Positions 8,522-17,483 of a DNA stretch of 64,000 bases are shown piece by piece. Numbering within the stretch: position 1 is the stretch's first letter; every line of letters begins with the position of its first letter. Below the pieces are notes generated by a model. The model was not told where the DNA came from. It worked only from the letters and a program-made list of their open reading frames with translations, and searched no databases. Source of the DNA: Amycolatopsis azurea DSM 43854. GTDB taxonomy: Bacteria > Actinomycetota > Actinomycetes > Mycobacteriales > Pseudonocardiaceae. The DNA lies in NCBI RefSeq assembly GCF_001995215.1, contig NZ_MUXN01000024.1, positions 153,951-217,950 on the forward strand, given 5' to 3'. A program made the position numbers and the translations under genes.

Positions 8522-8710
8522 GTGCCCAAGAACCTGATCATCCACAACCTCGAAGTGCGGTTCCAGGTGGAAGGCGACGACAAGGGCCTGTTCACGATCC
8601 TGTTCAACAAGCACATCCAGGCGTGGGCACGGCTGTACGAAGAGGAGTGCGCCAGGGCCGAGCGCAGCGGCGACGACCGCAAGCTCGGGGACTCGGGAGG
8701 CCACCGGTGA
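8522..8710 (+). CDS. Small eCIS protein (Pvc6-position)
   Basis: 62 residues from the GTG at 8522, preceded by AGGAGACACGAG. Sequence begins PKNLIIHNLEVRFQVEGDD and continues as an amphipathic helix (FNKHIQAWARLYEEECARAE). It occupies the place of the short Pvc6/Afp6-type gene between the tube initiator and the LysM hub protein in other eCIS loci, and is close to them in length. Its stop overlaps the next GTG. No catalytic motif; probably a small structural or chaperone-like baseplate component. Family assignment rests on position and size more than on sequence. Confidence 0.75.
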   Translation: MPKNLIIHNLEVRFQVEGDDKGLFTILFNKHIQAWARLYEEECARAERSGDDRKLGDSGGHR

Positions 8711-9369
8711 GTGTCACGCCGTTCTCGGCGGTGAGCCAGGGCGCCGAGGCGCACCTGGAGATCGACCGCCCGCCCAACCGGAGCCCGCAGGTGATCCCGC
8801 TGCGGTTCAACCCGACCGAGTACAAGCTGAGCAAGAGCAACACCTTCGCCGAGATCACCATCCCCGGGTTGGAGACGCCCCCGATCCAGTTCATCCGCGG
8901 CGGCTCCGAAACGCTCTCGCTCCAGGCGCTGGTCGACACGTCGGACACGCTGAACGACGTCCGGACGTCCTATGTGGACGCCATCCGCGACCTCATGCGC
9001 GTCGACACGACCGAGCACGCGCCGCCGATCGTCCGGTTCCACTGGAACGGGCCCGTGTTCAAGGGCGTGCTGGAGAAGCTGGACGTGAACTACGTGCTCT
9101 TCGCCAAGAACGGTGTGCCGTTGCGGGCGCAGCTGGACCTCACGCTGAAGGAGTACCGCCTGGCGAAGGACCAGGCGGTGGATCCGCCGCGTTCTTCGCC
9201 GACGGTGGAGAAGAGCTACGTGGTGCGTCGAGGCGACACGTGGGACCGCATCTCTTCTGCCGTGTACCGGCGTCCGGACGCGTGGCGGGAACTGGCTCGT
9301 GCCAACGGGATCGCCGATCCCCGCGACCTGCGGCCGGGGCTGGTGCTGACCGTGCCCCGGCTGCCGTGA
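8707..9369 (+). CDS. eCIS tube-binding protein with C-terminal LysM domain (Pvc7-like)
   Basis: 220 residues from the GTG at 8707, overlapping the previous stop. Residues 1-165 match the CIS tube / gp53-like family: PLRFNPTEYKLSKSNTFAEI, then GLETPPIQFIRGGSETLSLQ, and VRFHWNGPVFKGVLEKLDVN. The last ~50 residues are one LysM repeat (YVVRRGDTWDRISSAVYRR ... ELARANGIADPRDLRPGLVL). In Pvc7 and T4 gp53 this protein clamps the hub to the first tube ring; the LysM could contact peptidoglycan or another baseplate part. Typical length and order for the family. Confidence 0.92.
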   Translation: MSVTPFSAVSQGAEAHLEIDRPPNRSPQVIPLRFNPTEYKLSKSNTFAEITIPGLETPPIQFIRGGSETLSLQALVDTSDTLNDVRTSYVDAIRDLMRVDTTEHAPPIVRFHWNGPVFKGVLEKLDVNYVLFAKNGVPLRAQLDLTLKEYRLAKDQAVDPPRSSPTVEKSYVVRRGDTWDRISSAVYRRPDAWRELARANGIADPRDLRPGLVLTVPRLP

Positions 9370-9382
9370 GAGGGAGTGTGCG

Positions 9383-10576
9383 ATGACAGCGCCCGCGGGC
9401 ACGAAGCCCGAGATCGCCGACCCGGACGGCTACGCCCCCGAGTTCGAGGTGGTCGTCGAGGGTCTCCAGGCCGATCCGACGACCAAGAACGACATCCTCG
9501 ACATCAAGGTGCACCGGGACATCGACGAGATGTCCGGCTTCGATCTGGAGCTGAACAACTGGGACGACGTCACGCTCAAGTTCAAGCACAGTGACTCGGA
9601 CAAGCTGAAGATCGGCACGCGGGTCTCCGTCCGGCTCGGCTACGCGGACAAGCTGCTGACCGTCGGCACGGGGACGATCAGCTCGCTCGCCCCCAAGTTC
9701 CCCGACGGCGCGTCGCCGACGGTCTCCATCACGTGCGTGGACGGGATGCTCGCGCTCAAGGATCGCAAGCCCACCAAGGAAGAGGACAAGAACTTCGTCC
9801 GGAAGACGGACTGGGAGATCGCCGAGCAGATCGCCCGGCGCAACAAGCTGGCGGTCAAGACGACCCGCGAGGGGCCGAGGCACGACCTCGTGGTGCAGAA
9901 GAACCAGACCGACGCGCAGTTCCTGATGGAACGGGCGAAGCGGATCGACTTCGACTGCTACATCCTGCCGGATCCGAAGACGGGTGAGCAGACGCTCTAT
10001 TTCGTCAAACCCACCGACGGTCGCGACAGCCGTCCGATCCGGCTGTTCCGCCTCGCGTACAGCCCGGGGCTCGCCACCGGTCCCAGCGGGCAGCCGCCGG
10101 GGCTGGTGCCCAACCTCCTCGACTTCACGCCGACGCTGACGGTGTCCAACCAGGTCAGCAAGCTCACCGTGCACGGCTGGGATCCGGTGAAGGCGCAGCC
10201 GATCGAGTACGTCGCGACCTCGAAGGACCTGCCAGGCGGGCAGAACACGGCCGAGGGCCAGAGCGGACCGGAGGCGGCGGAGAGCGCCGCGGGCGGCCGT
10301 CAAGAGGTGATCGTGGACGCTCCGGTCCTCAGCCAGGAGGAGGCCAAGGAACTGGCCGTCGCGCTGCTGCGGGAGCGGGCGTACGAGTTCATCACCGCGA
10401 CCGGCCGGGTGGCCGGGCTGCCGGAGCTGCGGCCGGGGGACAACCTGGAGATCTTTGGTCTGGGCAAGCGGTTCTCCGGCAGCTACTTCGTCAAACGGGT
10501 CGAGCACACGCTCAACACGAGCGGCTTCTTCACCACGTTCACCGGCCGGAGGATCTTCCAGGGGGACAAGCGATGA
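9383..10576 (+). CDS. Baseplate hub protein (gpD/late control, VgrG N-terminal-like)
   Basis: 397 residues with GAGAGGGAGTG upstream. It contains the barrel architecture of phage late control protein D / gp27: FEVVVEGLQADPTTKNDILD, EMSGFDLELNNWDD, and KIGTRVSVRLGYADKLLTVG in the first barrel; the QNQTDAQFLMERAKRIDFDC segment is diagnostic for the family. The C-terminal portion (VAGLPELRPGDNLEIFGLGK, SGSYFVKRVEHTLNTSGF) closes the second barrel. It should form the trimeric hub between tube and spike. A low-complexity Gly/Ala/Glu-rich linker near residues 285-305 separates the barrels. The stop overlaps the spike start. Confidence 0.93.
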   Translation: MTAPAGTKPEIADPDGYAPEFEVVVEGLQADPTTKNDILDIKVHRDIDEMSGFDLELNNWDDVTLKFKHSDSDKLKIGTRVSVRLGYADKLLTVGTGTISSLAPKFPDGASPTVSITCVDGMLALKDRKPTKEEDKNFVRKTDWEIAEQIARRNKLAVKTTREGPRHDLVVQKNQTDAQFLMERAKRIDFDCYILPDPKTGEQTLYFVKPTDGRDSRPIRLFRLAYSPGLATGPSGQPPGLVPNLLDFTPTLTVSNQVSKLTVHGWDPVKAQPIEYVATSKDLPGGQNTAEGQSGPEAAESAAGGRQEVIVDAPVLSQEEAKELAVALLRERAYEFITATGRVAGLPELRPGDNLEIFGLGKRFSGSYFVKRVEHTLNTSGFFTTFTGRRIFQGDKR

Positions 10577-11205
10577 CTATCAGGCCGCGCGCCATGTCGA
10601 GCGACCAGCGCTACTACGGTGTCGTGCCGGCCGAGGTCGTCCAGAACGACGGGGACGACGAAGGCCGGGTGAAGGTCAAGTACTACTGGCTGGACGGCGG
10701 CGCGTCCATCAGCCCGTGGGTCCGGGTCAGCCAGCTCTACGCGGGTGGCGGTTACGGCTCGCTGTTCGTGCCCGAGGTCGGCGACGAGGTGCTGGTCGCC
10801 TTCTTCCAGGGCGACATGCGGCAGCCGTACGTCCTCGGCGGGCTCTACAACGGCAAGAAGAAGCCGCCGACCGCGCACAGCGAGGGACGCGACCAGAAGG
10901 TCATCCGTACCAAGGCCGGGCACCGGATCCTCTTCGACGACAAGGCGAAGGAGATCACGATCAACACCTCGGCGGGCGCGAAGGTGGTGCTCAAGGACAG
11001 CGGGGAGATCACGGTCGAGGCCAAGACGGTGACCGTGAAATCCAGCGGCATCGACCTCGGCGGTGGTTCGACCGAGCCCGTCGTGCTCGGCAACGCGCTC
11101 CTGCAGGCCTTCATCCAGCACACCCATCCGGCGCCGGGTGGCGTCACCGGTCCCGCGACGCCGCTGCCGCCGTCCGTGCTCGCGAAGAAGGTGAAGGCGA
11201 CGTGA
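10573..11205 (+). CDS. Central spike protein (gpV/gp5 OB-fold, VgrG C-terminal-like)
   Basis: 210 residues. The OB-fold is visible as YYGVVPAEVVQNDGDDEGRV, then YYWLDGGASISPWVRVSQLY, then SLFVPEVGDEVLVAFFQGD and RQPYVLGGLYNGKKKP. It is followed by a repetitive beta-helix-like stretch (ITINTSAGAKVVLKDSGEIT, VEAKTVTVKSSGIDL) typical of membrane-piercing spikes. Hub and spike are split into two genes here, as in phage P2, whereas Pvc8 fuses them. Translation is coupled to the hub by an ATGA overlap; a second ATG lies seven codons in. No PAAR gene is seen next to it, so the tip is either this protein's C-terminus (QHTHPAPGGVTGPATPLPPS) or encoded elsewhere. Confidence 0.92.
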   Translation: MTIRPRAMSSDQRYYGVVPAEVVQNDGDDEGRVKVKYYWLDGGASISPWVRVSQLYAGGGYGSLFVPEVGDEVLVAFFQGDMRQPYVLGGLYNGKKKPPTAHSEGRDQKVIRTKAGHRILFDDKAKEITINTSAGAKVVLKDSGEITVEAKTVTVKSSGIDLGGGSTEPVVLGNALLQAFIQHTHPAPGGVTGPATPLPPSVLAKKVKAT

Positions 11206-11606
11206 CCGAACCCTTCCTCGGCACCGGCTGGCGGTTCCCGATCCTGCCCGACGAGGCGGGCCGTCTCGCCTACGCCGTCGGCGAGACCAGCATCGAGCAC
11301 TGCCTGCGTGCGCTGCTGCTCACCGCCACGGGCGAACGCGTGATGCGGCCGGACCTCGGCACCACGGTGAGCGAGTCGGTGTTCGCGCCCGGCAGCGCGC
11401 AGAACCTGCGCGACCTCGAACGGTCGATCGCCGAAGCAGTGCGCACCTTCGAACCTCGGGTGGAGCTTTCCAGCGTCCTCGCCGAGACCGACCCGGCCGA
11501 CGAATCCCGCGTCACGATCTCGGTCGAGTACCGGATCCGGCGCACCAACACCAAGGCCAACCTGGTGTTCCCGTTCTACCTAGGGCTGACGGGAACCACG
11601 CCATGA
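11202..11606 (+). CDS. Baseplate wedge protein (GPW/gp25 family)
   Basis: 134 residues from a GTG overlapping the spike stop. The gp25 signature is clear: GTGWRFPILPDEAGRLAYAV, the helix SIEHCLRALLLTATGERVMR, and PDLGTTVSESVFAPGS. The family carries the EPR-like motif that nucleates sheath assembly; here the corresponding text reads FEPRVELSSV. It is expected to start sheath polymerisation from the baseplate (Pvc9 position). Length is normal for the family. Confidence 0.94.
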   Translation: MTEPFLGTGWRFPILPDEAGRLAYAVGETSIEHCLRALLLTATGERVMRPDLGTTVSESVFAPGSAQNLRDLERSIAEAVRTFEPRVELSSVLAETDPADESRVTISVEYRIRRTNTKANLVFPFYLGLTGTTP

Positions 11607-13516
11607 CCGTTCCGGCGCCGAAGCTCGACGACCTGACCTGGGCCGATCTGATGTCGGCCGTCACCCGCCGCATCCCGGCCGAGTCGGACGGAACGTGGAC
11701 TCTGCACGCGCCCGTCGATCCCGGCATCACCCTGCTGGAGCTGTTCGCGTACCTGTTGGAGCAGCGGCTCTACTGGCTGGACCAGGCTCCGGACGAACTC
11801 GTCGTCGCGATCCTGAACCTGCTGGACCTGGAACCGCCGCAGCCCGCGCAGTCGGCATCGACCGTTCTCGCGTTGACCACCGACGAGGAAACACCGACGG
11901 CGGCCCCCGCGGGGACCGTCTTCGCCCGCGATCCGGCCGCGGCCATCAGGTTCACCGTCGACGACGACGTCGTCGTCTTCCCGCTGTCGGGCGAGGTGAC
12001 GGTGTTCACCGACCGCGACCGGACGGCGGACCTGCTGGCCCGCCGCGGGGTTCCGCTGCTGGGCAGCGACGGATCCGCCGCTTCGGCGCGGTTCACCCTG
12101 CCGTTCACCGGTGCGTACTCCACGTCCGACTGGCTGTCGCTGTTGTTCGAGCTCGACTCGCCGGTGGCACCGTCCTGGTCGTCGTCGGCCGTCGCCGATG
12201 TCCGCCCGCCCGCCGAACTGAGCTGGTCCTGGTTCCGGCCCGACACCGAGATTTCGGGCGTTTTCGAGGAAGTCCAGGACGGAACCGGTGGACTGCGGCG
12301 GTCCGGGGTGGTGCGTCTGCGACCACCGGCCGGATGGTCCACAGTGGACCGTGGGCTGCTCGTGTCCACCGCGGCCGCGACCTACGCGTCGTCGCCGCGG
12401 CTGTTGGGGCTGGCGGTCAACGTGTCGGCCGCCCGGCACCTCGAGAAGCGCACGGTGACCGACCTGGCGGATCAGGCCGAGCGCTGGCTGAAGCTGCCCG
12501 GCCAGCGGCTCGTCCTGCCCGATGCCGCGGACCGGCTGCTCGCCGCGACGCTGCGCCTCGCCGGGGAAGACTGGAAATCGGTGCTGGACTTCACCTTCGG
12601 CACCTCCCGGGACCAGGTCTTCCTGCTGGACCGGGACGACGGCGCGCTCGTGTTCGGCGACGGGCTCACCGGCCGGATCCCTCGTCCGACCGCGGACGTG
12701 CAGGTCGAGTACACCATCGGCGGCGGTCGCGACGGAAACGGCGGTCTGACCGGCAACTGGCTGCCCGTCGACATCGCCCTCCCAGTGCGTGCCGCGAACC
12801 TTGTCCAGGCCGACGGCGGCGCGGACCCGGAGACCGTGGCCCAGGCACGCGACCGGGCCGCAGGTGCGCTCGGCGAGGTGACCAGGGCCGTCACCCCCGA
12901 CGACTACGTCACCCTCGCGGTGACGACTCCCGGCGTCGCGGTCGGCAGGGCCTACGCCTCGGTTGGCGAACACCCGGGCTTCCCCTGCGCGCGCGTGCCC
13001 GGCGCCGTTTCCGTGCACATCGTCCCGACCGTGCCTCGCGAGGACTTCGCGGCCCCGGACTTCGTGGCGGCGCCCGTGCCGGACCCGGGCATGCTGCACG
13101 CCGTCGCGCGACGGCTCGGCGAGACCCGCCTCCTGACGGCGGAGGTCTTCGTGCGCGCCCCGGCCTATCGCGAGGTCAGGCTGCGGGTCGACCTGGCAGG
13201 CACGCCCGCGGACCGGGTCAAGGTGTCCACTGTGGTCGGTGAGGCGCTGCGCCGGTTCCTCGATCCGTTGCTCGGCGGGGACGACGGGACGGGCTGGCCG
13301 TTCGGCGAAGCGCTGCGGCCGTCGGCGTTGCTGCGGGCCGCGCAAGAGGCACTCGGCGACCTGGCCGACGTCGCCGCGGTCGCGATCGGCGTCGACGGCG
13401 CGGACCCGGCGGAGACCTGCGACGACGTACCCCTGCGAGCGGGCGAACTGCCTGTGGTGCGGGAGATCCGCACGCAGGTCGTGCCCGCGGCCGAGCCGGG
13501 GGAGGGCTTGCTGTGA
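11603..13516 (+). CDS. Baseplate wedge protein, gpJ-like 1 (Pvc11-type)
   Basis: 637 residues, ATG overlapping the gp25 stop. The N-terminus has PKLDDLTWADLMSAVTRRIP and HAPVDPGITLLELFAYLLEQ, the typical opening of putative baseplate assembly proteins. Further on, VFLLDRDDGALVFGDGLTGR and the VQVEYTIGGGRDGNGG beta segment, then ALGEVTRAVTPDDYVTLAVT and the conserved end GDDGTGWPFGEALRPSALL fit gpJ/gp6-like wedge proteins. It should form half of the wedge dimer that links spike, sheath and fibres. The next gene is a paralogue with the same C-terminal motif. Confidence 0.9.
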   Translation: MTVPAPKLDDLTWADLMSAVTRRIPAESDGTWTLHAPVDPGITLLELFAYLLEQRLYWLDQAPDELVVAILNLLDLEPPQPAQSASTVLALTTDEETPTAAPAGTVFARDPAAAIRFTVDDDVVVFPLSGEVTVFTDRDRTADLLARRGVPLLGSDGSAASARFTLPFTGAYSTSDWLSLLFELDSPVAPSWSSSAVADVRPPAELSWSWFRPDTEISGVFEEVQDGTGGLRRSGVVRLRPPAGWSTVDRGLLVSTAAATYASSPRLLGLAVNVSAARHLEKRTVTDLADQAERWLKLPGQRLVLPDAADRLLAATLRLAGEDWKSVLDFTFGTSRDQVFLLDRDDGALVFGDGLTGRIPRPTADVQVEYTIGGGRDGNGGLTGNWLPVDIALPVRAANLVQADGGADPETVAQARDRAAGALGEVTRAVTPDDYVTLAVTTPGVAVGRAYASVGEHPGFPCARVPGAVSVHIVPTVPREDFAAPDFVAAPVPDPGMLHAVARRLGETRLLTAEVFVRAPAYREVRLRVDLAGTPADRVKVSTVVGEALRRFLDPLLGGDDGTGWPFGEALRPSALLRAAQEALGDLADVAAVAIGVDGADPAETCDDVPLRAGELPVVREIRTQVVPAAEPGEGLL

Positions 13517-15546
13517 CCGACGTCTGGTGGGCGCGCGATTCGGGCGAAGAAGCGCACCTGGTCCCCGGTCCGGGGCCGTCCGGGGTTCAGCCGGAGCTCG
13601 TCGACTCGACGAGAGAAGCCGTCCGCAAGGCGGTCCGCGACCGCATCCCCGGCTACACCCCGGACTGGACGAACCCCGACCGGCAGGACGCCGGTGTCGC
13701 CTCGGTGCGGCTCTTCGGCACGCAGGCCGAACCCGTGCTCATCCGGGTCAACCGGCTGCCGGAAAAGATCCTCGCCGAACACCTGAACACCGCGGGCGTC
13801 CGTCGCCGTCCCGCCACCGCGGCGGCCGCGCTACTCGAGTTCACCGTGAACCCGCCTGACGGCGCGTCAGTCCTCGTCCCCGCCGGTTTCCAGGCCGCCG
13901 CGACCGGCACCGACGGCGACATCGTCTATGAGACCGACCTCGACCTGTACGCGACTCCGGCGACACTGGCCGCGATCGCGGTGCAGCGAGGCGGCGCGCT
14001 CGAACCGATCCCGCCGGGGCCGAACGGGCCCGGCCGCCCGTTCCCTCCGTTCGGGGCCGAACCCCGGCCGGGCAACGCGCTGTGGCTGGGTCTGGACGGC
14101 ATCGCGAGCCCGTATCCGTCGCTGTCGCTGGGTTTCGTGGTGGCGGCCGCGCCGCCGGTTCCCGCGACCGCCGGCGGGGTCGCTCCGTCGGCGGCCCAGC
14201 CGTTGCTGCGCTGGGATGTCCTGGACGGCGGCCGGTTCCGGCCAGCCGAGGTCGTCCGCGACGAGACGGCCGGGTTGCGGTCAAGCGGCACGATCGAGCT
14301 GCGGCCGCCGCGGACGTGGGCGCCCGGCAGCCCGCCGACGGCGCGGCCGGGGCCGGCACTGCGGTGGCTGCGGCTGCAGGTCGTGCAGGGCCTTTTCGAG
14401 GTCCCTCCGCCGCTCGTTTCGGGACTGCGGCTGAACATGGTCGCGGCCACGGCCGCACGCACGATCTTCGACGAGCCCTTGGAGCCGATCCAGGACCCCG
14501 CCACGCCGGCCGAGCGGCGGCGGCTGCGGCTGAGCCAGGTCCCGATCCTCGCGGGCAGCGTCGTGATCGAGGTCGACGACGACCCCGGTATCGACCTGTT
14601 CGGGACGACGGAGGAGACCGCGTCGCCGTGGCAGGAAGTGCCGAGCCTGGCCGCCTACGGCCCGGCGGACCGGGTGTTCGTCGTCGACTACGACACCGGT
14701 GTGGTCACCTTCGGCGACGGCGTCAACGGCGCGCCCGTGCCGCCGGGCTTCCGCAACGTCCGTGCCGTGCGGTACCGCGTCGGCGGTGGCGCGGCGGGGG
14801 TGGTGGCGGCCGGCGCGGTCAACGGTGTGGTCACCGCGCGGCCGTTCGTGACCGGCGTGAACAACCCGTTCCCCGCCACCGGCGGTGCGGACGCCGAGCC
14901 GGACGAGGAGGTGACGCGGCGTGGGGTGGAGGAGTTGCGTGCCCGCGGCCGGGCCGTCGCACCCGCCGACTACGGTCTGCTGGCCCTCCGCGCGCCGGGC
15001 GCCTCGATCGCCCGTGCGCACGGCGTGCCGGGTCTGCATCCGGACTTCCCCGGCACGCCCATCCCCGGTGTCGTCGGAGTCCTCGTGGTGCCGCCGATCG
15101 AGGTCGGCGCCACGGAACCACCGGTGCCCTCCGCGGCCACATTGCGCGCCGTGGCCGACTACCTCGCCCACGAGGTCACGCCCGCCGGGATCACCGTTGT
15201 GACCGGCCCGGTCGCGTACCGGCGGATCGGCGTCGAGGCACGGGTGGTGCTCGACCCCGGCCAGGATCGGGCCGCCGTCCTCGCGCGGGCGGAGGACGCG
15301 GTGACCACCTACCTGGACCCGTTGCGGGGCGGGGAGAACGGCGGAGGCTGGCCGTTCGGCGGCGCGGTACGGCACACCCCGCTCGTGCGACGGCTCCTGG
15401 CCGTGGACGGCGTCCTCGCGGTGTCCGGGCTCTCTCTCACCGCCGGCGGACTGCGGCTGCGGCCGTGCGCCGACCACGCGATCCCGCCGAACGACCTGGT
15501 CTGGCCGGACCGGCCGCTGCTGATCCCGGTGGAGGAATCCCCATGA
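13513..15546 (+). CDS. Baseplate wedge protein, gpJ-like 2 (Pvc12-type)
   Basis: 677 residues from the GTG at 13513, overlapping the previous stop. It shares the baseplate layout of its neighbour: RDRIPGYTPDWTNPDRQDAG, LFGTQAEPVLIRVNRLPEK, VFVVDYDTGVVTFGDGVNG, VRAVRYRVGGGAAGVVAAG, and the end YLDPLRGGENGGGWPFGGAV. The YTPDWTN/TPEW-type element near residue 50 distinguishes the larger wedge partner in eCIS loci. Together the two genes should build the heterodimeric wedge. The N-terminal 40 residues are unusual for the family and not assigned. Confidence 0.9.
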   Translation: MTDVWWARDSGEEAHLVPGPGPSGVQPELVDSTREAVRKAVRDRIPGYTPDWTNPDRQDAGVASVRLFGTQAEPVLIRVNRLPEKILAEHLNTAGVRRRPATAAAALLEFTVNPPDGASVLVPAGFQAAATGTDGDIVYETDLDLYATPATLAAIAVQRGGALEPIPPGPNGPGRPFPPFGAEPRPGNALWLGLDGIASPYPSLSLGFVVAAAPPVPATAGGVAPSAAQPLLRWDVLDGGRFRPAEVVRDETAGLRSSGTIELRPPRTWAPGSPPTARPGPALRWLRLQVVQGLFEVPPPLVSGLRLNMVAATAARTIFDEPLEPIQDPATPAERRRLRLSQVPILAGSVVIEVDDDPGIDLFGTTEETASPWQEVPSLAAYGPADRVFVVDYDTGVVTFGDGVNGAPVPPGFRNVRAVRYRVGGGAAGVVAAGAVNGVVTARPFVTGVNNPFPATGGADAEPDEEVTRRGVEELRARGRAVAPADYGLLALRAPGASIARAHGVPGLHPDFPGTPIPGVVGVLVVPPIEVGATEPPVPSAATLRAVADYLAHEVTPAGITVVTGPVAYRRIGVEARVVLDPGQDRAAVLARAEDAVTTYLDPLRGGENGGGWPFGGAVRHTPLVRRLLAVDGVLAVSGLSLTAGGLRLRPCADHAIPPNDLVWPDRPLLIPVEESP

Positions 15547-17468
15547 CGTGCGCTCCCACGAACGTCACGTTCCGGCTCCTCGACGACGTCGTCGGGTGGG
15601 ACGAAGCCGCCGTGACCGATCTCGTCGGGTTCGCCGACCCGGCTGGCGTCCGGCTGGCCCACCCCGGCCCTTCGCCGGAGGGGCCGACGCGGACCGACCT
15701 GCTGCCGTGGTTCCCCGACCCGCGTCTCGCGCCGGGCTGCCGTCCGTGCGCGTGGTACCTGCTGAGCGGCGATCAGGTGCTGAGACGGGACATCTGTACG
15801 GGTGACTGGTCACCGCTCTGGCCCCCGTACTGTGACCCCCGGCTGCTGCGCGCACCGACCGCCGTGGCCGCGCGAGGTCATCGGATCGCGGTGGTCGACT
15901 CCGGCCGGGTTTTCGTCTGGCGCAACGAAGGCGACCACCTGACCGCGGTGATCCGGCTTCCGCGCGCCAGGATCGTCGCACTCGCTCAGGACGAGCAGAT
16001 CCTCGTCTCCTATGACGGCAGCGACCGGCTTCGGAGATACGGTCCCGACGGGCGACTGTGCGAGGTCATCCGCACCGGCGTCGGCGGCGAGATCATCGGG
16101 ATCCGCACCGGACCCGGCCGCACGATCTGGCTGCTGACAGAGGAAGACGGCCGGTTGCGGATCTTCCGCGGCCGTCACCGGTTCCGCGAGTCCACAGTGG
16201 ACGAACTGGCCGCGGCGCTGCGGCCGAGCGGTCTCGTCGCGGCGGACGAGGACGGTTTCTGCCTAAGGGAAAAGGGACCGGACGGCGAGGTGACCTCCTG
16301 CTACGACTGGGAAGGGCGGCCGCGCGAGGCACCAGGACCGGAATCCGGCCAGTACGTCACGCGGGGCGAGGTCACCACGAAGCCGATCGACAGTGGCATC
16401 TCACGCTGCCGCTGGCACCGGGTCCGCCTGGACGCGGACGTGCCGGCTGGGACGGCGGTGTCCGTCGCGATCGTGGTGTCCGAGGACGGTCTGTTCGCCG
16501 AAAGCGACTGGCAGACAGCGACGGCGGGCGCCACCGACTTCCTCGTGGACCAGCCACCAGGCCGCTTCCTCACCGCTCGGGTGCGGCTTTCCGGTGACTC
16601 GTCGGCGACACCGGTGCTGCACCGGATCCGGCTCGACTTCCCCCGGTCCACCAGCGCCGATCTGCTTCCCGCGGCATTCCGGCAGGACCCGGCAGCGGAC
16701 GACTTCACCGAGCGGTTCCTGACCCTGTTCGACGCGTCCACCGCCGAGATCGACCGGGTCATCGAGCGTTATCCCGCCCTGCTCGACCCGGCGGGCGTGC
16801 CGGACGGGGCATTGCCGTGGCTGGCGGGATTGCTCGGTTTGGCGTTCGAGGCGGGCTGGAACGCGGAGACGCGCCGGAAGCTGATCAGGGCGGCGCCCAG
16901 CCTCTACCGGCGACGCGGCACTCCCTGCGCGCTCGCGGAGGCGATCGAGATCGTCTTCGGCGTCAAGCCGGTGATCGAAGAACTGGCCGGAGACCGCCAC
17001 TGGGCTCAGGTGCGCGCGACAGCGTCGCCGTCGACCGCCCGCGGCCTCGGCTCCGTGCGACTGTTCGGCCGCTCGTCGTCGCGGTTGCGGCTGGACACCT
17101 CGACGTTGGGCGCGGCGCCGCTGCGGGCGTTCGGTGATCCGGACACCGACCCTCTCACCGAGCACGCCCACCGGTTCCGGGTCCTGCTGCCCGCGGTGGC
17201 GGCCGACGAGGACGCGTTGCGGCGTTTGGTGGTCCGGCAGGCGCCCGCGCACACGCGCGGGTCGGTGCGCGCCGCCGGATCCGGATTCGTGGTCGGCAGC
17301 CGTTCGACCGTCGGGGTGGACACCGCGTTCGTCCCGCTGCCGCCGCCCGTGCTGGGCGGGGTGCGCCTGAACCACGACGGAGTACTGAGGCCAGGGCCGC
17401 GAGGCGCCCGCCACGGGGTGAGCGTCGGCGTGATGTCCGCGGTCGGGGTCCACACGCGAGTGTCTTGA
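15543..17468 (+). CDS. Phage tail protein I-like baseplate protein fused to a beta-propeller-like N-terminus
   Basis: 641 residues from the ATG at 15543, overlapping the previous stop. About residues 60-260 read as repeated beta-strand blades (RGHRIAVVDSGRVFVWRNEG, ALAQDEQILVSYDGSDRLRR, GIRTGPGRTIWLLTEEDGRL), suggesting an NHL/WD-like propeller. Residues ~380-530 are the tail protein I region: LLPAAFRQDPAADDFTERFL, LFDASTAEIDRVIERYPALL, GLLGLAFEAGWNAETRRKLI, LYRRRGTPCALAEAIEIVFG. Tail protein I connects wedges to fibres. A GSVRAAGSGFVVGSRSTVGV element at the C-terminus is probably a short beta appendage. Domain boundaries are estimates. Confidence 0.85.
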   Translation: MTCAPTNVTFRLLDDVVGWDEAAVTDLVGFADPAGVRLAHPGPSPEGPTRTDLLPWFPDPRLAPGCRPCAWYLLSGDQVLRRDICTGDWSPLWPPYCDPRLLRAPTAVAARGHRIAVVDSGRVFVWRNEGDHLTAVIRLPRARIVALAQDEQILVSYDGSDRLRRYGPDGRLCEVIRTGVGGEIIGIRTGPGRTIWLLTEEDGRLRIFRGRHRFRESTVDELAAALRPSGLVAADEDGFCLREKGPDGEVTSCYDWEGRPREAPGPESGQYVTRGEVTTKPIDSGISRCRWHRVRLDADVPAGTAVSVAIVVSEDGLFAESDWQTATAGATDFLVDQPPGRFLTARVRLSGDSSATPVLHRIRLDFPRSTSADLLPAAFRQDPAADDFTERFLTLFDASTAEIDRVIERYPALLDPAGVPDGALPWLAGLLGLAFEAGWNAETRRKLIRAAPSLYRRRGTPCALAEAIEIVFGVKPVIEELAGDRHWAQVRATASPSTARGLGSVRLFGRSSSRLRLDTSTLGAAPLRAFGDPDTDPLTEHAHRFRVLLPAVAADEDALRRLVVRQAPAHTRGSVRAAGSGFVVGSRSTVGVDTAFVPLPPPVLGGVRLNHDGVLRPGPRGARHGVSVGVMSAVGVHTRVS

Positions 17469-17483
17469 GAGGACAGAAGAGAG

